Below, in pieces: positions 1 to 6,089 of a DNA stretch of 42,405 nt (position 1 is the stretch's first letter; every line of letters starts with the position of its first letter). The translations under genes were made by a program, and so were the position numbers. The DNA is from Bacillota bacterium (GTDB taxonomy: Bacteria; Bacillota; Clostridia; Clostridiales; Clostridiaceae): NCBI GenBank assembly GCA_030705885.1, contig JAUZPN010000006.1:1-42405 (forward strand), in the 5' to 3' direction. Below the pieces are notes generated by a model that had not been told where the DNA came from, did no database searches, and saw only the letters and a list, made by a program, of their open reading frames with translations.

Positions 1-1
1 A

Positions 2-709
2 GAAAGTGAAAAAGCTGCAAATGAACCTTCCTATGCAGCAATGAAGCTTACTGGAAGTGATACAGAGGAAACAGTTTTACTTCAATATTTTAATATGAAA
101 TCAAAGTTAAATATGGTTGCATTGTTCGGTGCAAGAATGGATAATGATAATTATGGTAAAATGATACTTTATAGATTCCCAGCAGATAATTTAGCAGATA
201 GTCCTCTGTTATTTAAACGAAAAGCAAATCAAGATCCAAATATTTCAAAAGAGATATCTTTGTGGAATGGAAATGGTTCACAGCTTGTGTATGGTGATAC
301 AATGATTATACCTATAAAAAACTCATTATTATATATAGAACCAGTATATTTAAGAGCAACAGGGGAAAATAGTGTTCCTGAAATGAAGAGGGTAATTGTT
401 TCATATTCAGATAAAATTATAATGGCAAATAACATAGACGATGCTTTGAATCAATTATTTGGTATTGATAATACTGAAGGTCAAAGTGATACAACAGAGA
501 CACAGACACAAACACCTGAATTATCACCAACACCAACACCATCAGGTACAAATCAGTCAAGTAATAATCCTTCAGATGTTAAAGCTAAAATCAAGCAGGC
601 GAAGGATTTGTATGATAAAGCGATAGAAGCACAACAAAAGGGCGATTGGGCAACTTATGGAGATTATTTAAAACAGATGTCTTCTATATTAGATGAATTA
701 TCAAAGTAA
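2..709 (+). CDS. UPF0182 family membrane protein, C-terminal part (5' truncated by window)
   Basis: The frame is open from the first bases of the window, so the gene begins upstream and only about 235 C-terminal residues are seen. The segments around NYGKMILYRFP, DPNISKEISLWNGNGSQ and IIPIKNSLLYIEPVYL are characteristic of the soluble C-terminal region of UPF0182 (COG1615) proteins, large multi-membrane proteins of unknown function. After this conserved block come a short Thr/Pro-rich linker (TPELSPTPTPSGTNQSS) and a terminal charged helix (DVKAKIKQAKDLYDKAIEAQ), the usual end of the family. The membrane segments lie outside the window. The first ATG (base 41) is internal to the conserved domain and is not the true start. 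Family assignment is confident; function is unknown. Confidence 0.9.
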   Translation, partial: ESEKAANEPSYAAMKLTGSDTEETVLLQYFNMKSKLNMVALFGARMDNDNYGKMILYRFPADNLADSPLLFKRKANQDPNISKEISLWNGNGSQLVYGDTMIIPIKNSLLYIEPVYLRATGENSVPEMKRVIVSYSDKIIMANNIDDALNQLFGIDNTEGQSDTTETQTQTPELSPTPTPSGTNQSSNNPSDVKAKIKQAKDLYDKAIEAQQKGDWATYGDYLKQMSSILDELSK

Positions 710-734
710 TATAATTTGTTTGTACACATACTAT

Positions 735-821
735 CCTCGGTCACAAAGTTTCAATAAATTTCTAAAAGAAGCTTCTCTCCGCTATCATTTATAAATTAAG
801 TGAAACTAAATGTGACCGAGG
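735..821 (+). repeat. 87-bp palindromic repeat, copy 1
   Basis: The element has terminal inverted arms of about 20 bases (CCTCGGTCACAAAGTTTCA and TGAAACTAAATGTGACCGAG) around an AT-rich core. The same element recurs at 28716-28802 and, inverted, at 33903-33988. This copy ends about 14 bases before the ribosome binding site of the FAD oxidoreductase gene. It could be a MITE-like element or a structured leader RNA; the sequence does not decide. Confidence 0.8.
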
Positions 822-852
822 AAAGTATAGTATCAGGAGGTAATGGTCAATT

Positions 853-2544
853 ATGGATTATGATGTTGTTATATTAGGAGGTGGAATCATAGGCTGTGCA
901 ACAGCCTATGAACTTTCTAAATATAATTTAAATATTGCACTTATAGAAAAAGATTATGATATTGCTGATAATGTTGCTTTTGTTAACTCTGCTATAGTAT
1001 TTGATGGAACTGACAGCAGGGATAGTATGACTGCTAAGCTGGAGATTACAGGTAACAAAATGCTCGACGAAATTTCTAAAAAGTTAAATGTACCATTTAA
1101 AAGATTTGGTACATTTATAATTGGTGTTACAGAAGAGGATGAAAAAAAGCTTCAATATATATATGATAGATCAAAAAAAATTGGGATAGATGATGTATTC
1201 ATATTGACAGGTGAAGAAATATATAAAATTGAACCTTCTCTTAAAAAAAACGTTAATCTAAATATAAAAAAAGCGATATATTCAGCTAATACAGGAGTTA
1301 TATGCCCTTATGATTTAGCACTTGCTTATGGTGAAGTTGCTTTTGATAATGGTGTAAATTTTAAGCTTAATGAAAAGGTATTAAACATTCAAAAAATTAA
1401 TAGAGGCTACAGGGTAGAAACTAAAAAAAACAAGATTACATGTAAGATAGTAATAGATACAACACCAAGAAATAATAAAGAGGATAATTCAAATACTAAT
1501 GAAGAAAAAAGTATAAATAATCAAAAGACTAAATATTTTTTAATGGATAAAGAAATTGAAACTAGTCTTTCAAATATTATATTTACTTTAAATAACCAAG
1601 ATGAAAATATATATAGCTTTCCAATGCTTCAAGGAGGAACCATTTCAGCTGTAAATGCCAATAAAAACATGGATAATAGCGGGGCAATTGCTAAGACAGC
1701 TAGTATTTTTAACTGGTTTGTAGAAAACAATATAAACACATTTTATGAGGAAAATTATTATAATAATCAAATATTAATAGATGATAGTCAAGTAGATAAG
1801 GGATATATCAAAGTTGAAGTTAAGCATTATGCTGAAGTTACAATGGCACCAGCAATAGCTAAATTAGTTTGTGAAACTGTAGTAGGAAATATTAATTGTA
1901 AATTAAAAAGAGATTTTAATGATAAAAGAAGAGAATTTTATAGATTTAGAGAATTGTCAAATGAAAAAATAAATGAAATAATCAAAGAGGACAGCAGATA
2001 TGGAAAAATAGTTTGTATATGCAATAAGGTAACAGAGGGTGAAATAGTTAATGCTATTAGAAGACCATTAGGAGCTCGTACTGTTGAAGGGGTAAAGAGA
2101 AGGACTGGTGTAACACTCGGAAGCTGTCAAGGCTCATATTGTATGTCAAAAATAGTTTCAATATTGTCGAGAGAAACAAATAAAAGTCCTCTTGAAATAG
2201 TTAAAGATTCAAAGAAGTCGAGAATTTTATTAAGTAGAATAAAGGAATTTGATGATCTTAATAAATTAAGCATTAGCGAATTAAGCAGAGCTGCTTTTAA
2301 TGAAAAAGATAATACAAAAGGAATTCTAACTACATTAGTTAGAGTAAAAGGCAGTAAAATAGGAGTTTTACCTGTTAAGAGCAGTATGCCTATTGATAGA
2401 AATATGTGGCTACAATGCTCTGAAGCATTAAGCAGAGTTTATGTTGGTTTGCCTATTAAAATAGGGGATGTAATCTGCAAAAATATTTTAAATACAGGTG
2501 TGGACATAATATCTGCAAAAAATATGAAAGTAATAAAAGATTAA
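853..2544 (+). CDS. GlpA-like FAD-dependent oxidoreductase with BFD-type [2Fe-2S] domain and DUF1667-like C-terminus
   Basis: The 563-residue protein starts with a dinucleotide-binding fold (VVILGGGIIGCATAYELS) and continues like the GlpA/glycerol-3-phosphate dehydrogenase family up to about residue 205. There the expected Ala-Gly FAD-contact motif after VID is replaced by a polar insert rich in Asn, Lys and Glu. Residues 384-440 form a BFD-like [2Fe-2S] domain with Cys388, Cys390, Cys425 and Cys430 (CxC...CxxxxC). Residues about 495-563 match the C-terminal half of DUF1667, a family usually encoded separately next to glpA/glpB-like genes. The start ATG follows AGGAGG by 12 bases. The gene stands alone between a repeat element and tRNA genes. 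A redox role is likely, but substrate and even full FAD binding are uncertain because the second half of the flavin domain is divergent. Confidence 0.75.
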   Translation: MDYDVVILGGGIIGCATAYELSKYNLNIALIEKDYDIADNVAFVNSAIVFDGTDSRDSMTAKLEITGNKMLDEISKKLNVPFKRFGTFIIGVTEEDEKKLQYIYDRSKKIGIDDVFILTGEEIYKIEPSLKKNVNLNIKKAIYSANTGVICPYDLALAYGEVAFDNGVNFKLNEKVLNIQKINRGYRVETKKNKITCKIVIDTTPRNNKEDNSNTNEEKSINNQKTKYFLMDKEIETSLSNIIFTLNNQDENIYSFPMLQGGTISAVNANKNMDNSGAIAKTASIFNWFVENNINTFYEENYYNNQILIDDSQVDKGYIKVEVKHYAEVTMAPAIAKLVCETVVGNINCKLKRDFNDKRREFYRFRELSNEKINEIIKEDSRYGKIVCICNKVTEGEIVNAIRRPLGARTVEGVKRRTGVTLGSCQGSYCMSKIVSILSRETNKSPLEIVKDSKKSRILLSRIKEFDDLNKLSISELSRAAFNEKDNTKGILTTLVRVKGSKIGVLPVKSSMPIDRNMWLQCSEALSRVYVGLPIKIGDVICKNILNTGVDIISAKNMKVIKD

Positions 2545-2609
2545 AAATATATGTTCAGCGGCAAGATTCTATTAGAAAAAAGTTTTTTAAAAAATTTTAA
2601 AAAAATATG

Positions 2610-2638
2610 TTGACATAATACAAATACGTTGATATAAT
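2610..2638 (+). promoter_or_regulatory. Promoter of the tRNA-Ser pair
   Basis: A perfect TTGACA (2610-2615) and a perfect TATAAT (2633-2638) are separated by 17 bases. The first tRNA begins 25 bases downstream of the -10 box. This is the expected strength for a stable-RNA promoter. Confidence 0.9.
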
Positions 2639-2663
2639 AATACATGTCGCTGGACATGAACGT

Positions 2664-2754
2664 GGAAAGATGGTCGAGTTGGTTTAAGGCACCGGTCTTG
2701 AAAACCGGCGTACGGGTGACCGTACCTAGGGTTCGAATCCCTATCTTTCCGCCA
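2664..2754 (+). tRNA. tRNA-Ser (UGA anticodon)
   Basis: The acceptor stem GGAAAGA pairs with TCTTTCC, the T-loop is GGTTCGAATCC, and a long variable arm (TACGGGTGACCGTA) marks a class II tRNA. The anticodon TGA sits at 2699-2701 in the loop between the CCGG arms. The 3' CCA is encoded (2752-2754). It is the first of two serine tRNAs transcribed from one promoter. Confidence 0.97.
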
Positions 2755-2766
2755 TTTAAATACTAT

Positions 2767-2857
2767 GGAGAGGTACTCAAGTGGCTGAAGAGGACGGTTT
2801 GCTAAACCGTTAGCAGGGGTAACCCTGGCATGGGTTCAAATCCCATCCTTTCCGCCA
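2767..2857 (+). tRNA. tRNA-Ser (GCU anticodon)
   Basis: The acceptor stem GGAGAGG pairs with CCTTTCC (one G-U pair), with a long class II variable arm (AGCAGGGGTAACCCTGGCA). Anticodon GCT is at 2801-2803 and CCA is encoded at the 3' end. It lies 12 bases after the tRNA-Ser(UGA) gene and is followed at once by a terminator, so the two form one transcription unit. Confidence 0.97.
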
Positions 2858-2866
2858 ATAATTGGA

Positions 2867-2895
2867 ACTTTACAGATTAGCTGTAAAGTTTTTTT
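2867..2895 (+). terminator. Rho-independent terminator after the tRNA genes
   Basis: The 9-bp stem ACTTTACAG/CTGTAAAGT has a five-base loop and runs directly into seven T residues. Confidence 0.9.
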
Positions 2896-2965
2896 GTTGC
2901 AAAAAATGTTATAGGCGAACTAAGGTGAAAATTGTTAAAAAGTTTAGTTTTCATTCAAAATGTTG

Positions 2966-2994
2966 TTGACATTTTTTAAGAAAAGAAGTAGAAT
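2966..2994 (+). promoter_or_regulatory. Promoter of the scaffoldin gene
   Basis: TTGACA (2966-2971), 17 bases, then TAGAAT (2989-2994). The predicted transcription start near 3001 lies about 565 bases before the scaffoldin start codon. The -35 box forms the right arm of an inverted repeat AAAATGT (2957-2963)/ACATTTT (2969-2975), a possible operator. A weaker alternative (TTGTTA 3364, TATATT 3386) exists closer to the gene. Confidence 0.75.
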
Positions 2995-3008
2995 TGATGT
3001 ATAAAAGG

Positions 3009-3023
3009 TTGTAAGCGTATACA
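3009..3023 (+). promoter_or_regulatory. Catabolite-responsive element (cre, CcpA box)
   Basis: TTGTAAGCGTATACA matches the cre consensus WTGNAANCGNWNNCW at every position. It lies about 8-22 bases downstream of the predicted start site, where CcpA binding would block transcription. This predicts glucose repression of the scaffoldin gene. The match is seen in the sequence; CcpA binding is inferred. Confidence 0.8.
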
Positions 3024-3565
3024 TGTTTGCAAACTTTTAAATACCCTTTTGTTTGATACACTAAGTAACAATGTATTAGATGAAGCTGCTTTTAAATTTA
3101 TTTTTAAAGGGGGAATGTTTATTTATTTGATGCTAATTATAGATATGAATTGTTTTATTAAAATAGTCCATGCCTAATAATTACAAAACGTTTCTCTAAA
3201 TAAAGTAGTTTTTGTTTAATATAGTATTTTGTAAAAAGACTATTTTTGTTGTACAAGCTTAATGACTTACAAATGCTCTCTAGCCAGTTAAATGTTTTTG
3301 TTAATTGGACGTGTTTGTACAGCTATTATTGTTAATATTAATAGAAATTATTTTTACAGTATGTTGTTACAAGGTGTTGAGATATTATATTTCCAGATAC
3401 AACATCAAAAAATATTTTAAAAATGATATTATTATTTAGACAATTAATCTTTACTTTTTTAATAAGCTTAGCAGCTGATAAAGAAATCATTTCATTTAAG
3501 ATTATGTATTCATGTATGTTAGATTAAAAAAATTATAATTTATTATTTTGGGAGGTTTTTTAATA
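3024..3565 (+). other. Long untranslated leader of the scaffoldin gene
   Basis: About 540 bases without a credible gene. A purine-rich AAAGGGGGA at about 3108 precedes a 20-codon ORF (ATG 3117), but only about one base separates it from that ATG, so I do not call a gene. The stretch is AT-rich with no clear terminator. A long leader upstream of cipC is, from memory, also known in C. cellulolyticum; here it may carry RNA stability or processing signals. Confidence 0.55.
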
Positions 3566-5209
3566 ATGTACAATAAAAAGAAAAAAGTATCTTGCTTATT
3601 AGCTTCAACTATGTTATTCTCACTTATTCCAGCTATGTCTGCTTTTGCAGCATCAAGCGTTTCCGTTTCATATAGTCCATCAGCATCATCAGGTACTGGA
3701 AGTTCAATATCAGGAACTATTACTATAACTAATACTGGTAGTTCAGCAATAGATCTTTCTACATTAACTATTAAAAATTATTTCACAGCTGATGGAATTT
3801 CAGGCTTTGTATATGATAGTTATTATACAAATGCACCAGTAGCACCAACAGTTGCAGTTTCTTCTTATTCTCCAGCTATATCTACTGCTGATTCAGTTGC
3901 AACATATTCATTTGCAAGCGGTTCTTTAGCTGCAGGTGCTTCAATTACTCTTAACGGAGCTATTCGTAATGGAAGCTACAGCTCAATGAATTTAGGTAAT
4001 GATTATACAAGTGCAACAAATGCACCAGCTGTTTTTGTTAGCGGAACTTTAGTTGCTGGTAAAACACCAGTTCCACCTGTAACATCAACACCAACACCAA
4101 GCCCAAAACCAACAGCAACTCCAACTCCAATAGCAACTCCAACTCCAGACCCAACAGCTTTCGGAATTACAATTGGAAAAGTTGCAGGTACTGCAGGTGC
4201 TACAGTTGTAGTTCCAGTTACTATAAAGAACGTACCAACTGCAAAACTTGATGCTTTAAACTTTATAGTTAAATATGATTCAACTAAACTTACATTTGTA
4301 AGTGCAGCAGCAGGTTCAATAGTTCCATCAACTGCATCAGTTTATACAGATGCTACAACTGCAGGATCAGTAGGAGTTTTATATGCTGATGAATCAGGAG
4401 CTAATACAGGAGCTGTTTCAGCAGCTGGAACAATTGTTAATTTAACATTTAAAGTAGCAACAACAGTTACAGGATCAATTCCATTAACAATAGATACTAC
4501 TACTACAGATGGATTATCAGCTGCAACAGCTGCTGTAGATGCATCAGGTAACAATGGTGAAATTACTAATATAACTACAACTGCTGGAAGTGTTACTTTT
4601 GGAGGACCTACTCCTACACCTACACCTGTAGTTACACCTGTATCTGGTCCATTAACAGGAATATTTAATACATTAGCACCAGCTGATATAACAGTAGCTG
4701 TTCCAGACGCAAATAAAGCTACTAATCCAATAGTTGGAGTTTACGCAGGAGCTACTAAACTATATTCAGGTATTGATCAACAATTAACATCTACAACTGC
4801 AGGATATAGTGCAAAGATATTTAAATCATTTTTATCTAAATTTGCTTTAGGTTCTCACGTTATTACATTCAAATTCAAAGATGGTACATCAGTAAATTTA
4901 ACTTTCTATGTAACAAATGGTATAGACATGACACCATTGTCAGCAGCATTTACTAAAGCATCACCAGCTGATGTAACAGTAGCTCTTACAGATTCAGTTA
5001 AAGCTACTAATCCAATAATTGGAGTTTACAATGGAAGTACAGGTGCTAAACTAGCTTCAGGTGTTAATCAGCAATTAACATCTACAACTGCAGGATATAG
5101 TGCAAAGATATATAAATCATATTTATCTACATTACCTACAGGTACTAATAGTATTGTATTCAAATTTAAGGATGGTTCATTAGTAAAATTATATGTAGTT
5201 GTAAAATAG
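3566..5209 (+). CDS. Mini-scaffoldin: signal peptide, CBM3-like module, one type I cohesin, two X2 modules
   Basis: This secreted 547-residue protein is the structural subunit on which dockerin-bearing enzymes assemble. Residues 1-28 are a signal peptide (cleavage after SAFA). Residues 30-165 resemble a family 3 CBM (ITNTGSSAIDLS, SLAAGASITLNG, NDYTS, SGTLVAG). A Pro/Thr linker leads to a cohesin at about 198-346 (VPVTIKNVP, LNFIVKYDSTKLTF, GTIVNLTFKV). Two X2 modules follow at 361-452 and 455-547 (AKIxKSxLS, IxFKFKDGS). Classical scaffoldins carry many cohesins; this one has a single cohesin and no dockerin, SLH or sortase motif. The protein contains no tryptophan, so the aromatic cellulose-binding strip of the CBM3 is missing. 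The ATG at 3566 follows GGGAGG and is preferred to an upstream TTG (3548). It has its own promoter and terminator ahead of the enzyme operon. Confidence 0.88.
   Translation: MYNKKKKVSCLLASTMLFSLIPAMSAFAASSVSVSYSPSASSGTGSSISGTITITNTGSSAIDLSTLTIKNYFTADGISGFVYDSYYTNAPVAPTVAVSSYSPAISTADSVATYSFASGSLAAGASITLNGAIRNGSYSSMNLGNDYTSATNAPAVFVSGTLVAGKTPVPPVTSTPTPSPKPTATPTPIATPTPDPTAFGITIGKVAGTAGATVVVPVTIKNVPTAKLDALNFIVKYDSTKLTFVSAAAGSIVPSTASVYTDATTAGSVGVLYADESGANTGAVSAAGTIVNLTFKVATTVTGSIPLTIDTTTTDGLSAATAAVDASGNNGEITNITTTAGSVTFGGPTPTPTPVVTPVSGPLTGIFNTLAPADITVAVPDANKATNPIVGVYAGATKLYSGIDQQLTSTTAGYSAKIFKSFLSKFALGSHVITFKFKDGTSVNLTFYVTNGIDMTPLSAAFTKASPADVTVALTDSVKATNPIIGVYNGSTGAKLASGVNQQLTSTTAGYSAKIYKSYLSTLPTGTNSIVFKFKDGSLVKLYVVVK
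4781..5121 (+). repeat. 40-bp identical direct repeat within the two X2 modules
   Basis: Bases 4781-4820 and 5082-5121 are identical over 40 bases, both beginning CAATTAACATCTACAACTGC. They encode the same part of each X2 module. The identity at DNA level indicates a recent duplication or gene conversion, and a substrate for deletion by recombination. Confidence 0.85.
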
Positions 5210-5243
5210 TATTAATCTAATAAATGATATGATATTTTAATTT

Positions 5244-5277
5244 AAAGGTACTCGCAATATGCGGGTACCTTTGTTTG
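5244..5277 (+). terminator. Terminator after the scaffoldin gene
   Basis: The 12-bp stem AAAGGTACTCGC/GCGGGTACCTTT (one G-U pair) has a five-base loop and is followed by TTTGTTTG. It separates the scaffoldin transcript from the enzyme operon, at least partly. Confidence 0.8.
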
Positions 5278-5427
5278 TGCATTAAAATAACTGGCATTAT
5301 AAAAGCATTTAAAGTATCAATTTATAATAGAAAATAAGTTTAATATAATAATTATTTAAATTTAATAATTGCGAAAAAAAGTTGAAATACATGTCACAAT
5401 ATGGAGCAAAATGTCGAATTAATATAC

Positions 5428-5456
5428 TTGACATTTTACTTAAATTAAAAGATAAT
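5428..5456 (+). promoter_or_regulatory. Promoter of the cellulase operon
   Basis: TTGACA (5428-5433), 17 bases, then GATAAT (5451-5456). The -35 box overlaps the right arm of a perfect 8-bp inverted repeat AAAATGTC (5408-5415)/GACATTTT (5430-5437). A second, weaker candidate is TTGACA at 5595 with TTACAT at 5618. A start near 5463 would give a leader of about 627 bases before the GH48 gene. Confidence 0.65.
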
Positions 5457-5462
5457 AGAGTA

Positions 5463-6089
5463 AGAAACAGTAAGTTAATAAAAAGTTCATATATACTACA
5501 AAATGATTAATTGAGACAGATTAAACTTTTTATTTAACTATTATGTTTACGATTTCAGAATAACAACATATTTTATTCAATTCATTAAATTATTTTGACA
5601 ATTATGTCGAATAAGTATTACATTTATTTTGTATTTCATTCTAAAATGTGTAATATGAATTCGATAATAATTTATATTTTAAATCTGGACATGCAGTCTT
5701 AAAATGAAATGTGGAAACATTTACATTGTTTCCGTGGTCTTCAGAAGCTTTTCAATTACTTATTTGATGTTGTCAGATTTACTGGAAATTATAAGAAAGA
5801 TATTTTATTAAATGTGTTTCTGCAAGAAGGGGGATAATAAATATTGTACTGATGTATGGTCAGCAATAAATATTATCTTATTGAAATTACTTTAGGCAAT
5901 TATAAATCATATTTTTACTGATGTTTGTCTTATTAATAGACTAGAGACTATTGATAAAGCAAAATAAAGAGAGTTATGTATAGGATGAACTACAAACCTT
6001 TACATGATTTGTGAATGTATGATTTTTAATGTCTCTACCACGAAAATTGTTAGAATAGTAGTATATTAAAGAGAGGGAGATAAAAGAAT
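5463..6089 (+). other. Long leader region upstream of the GH48 gene
   Basis: About 630 bases with no credible gene. It holds a second copy of ATGTCGAATAA (5604-5614, near-repeat of 5411-5421), a second weak promoter, the inverted repeat at 5713-5733 and a GGGGG tract near 5830. Its length parallels the scaffoldin leader, whereas genes inside the operon are separated by only 13-122 bases. Confidence 0.5.
5713..5733. promoter_or_regulatory. Inverted repeat in the GH48 leader
   Basis: GGAAACA and TGTTTCC flank a seven-base spacer. It could be an operator or a small RNA hairpin. An overlapping cre-like sequence (5711-5725) lacks the conserved central CG, so I do not call it a cre box. Confidence 0.35.

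Noticed and set aside
3117-3179. 20-codon ORF in the scaffoldin leader
   Set aside because: The purine tract is almost adjacent to the ATG and the peptide shows no features; not enough to call a gene.
5711-5725. cre box in the GH48 leader
   Set aside because: The central CG is CA and the first base also mismatches; CcpA boxes nearly always keep the CG.
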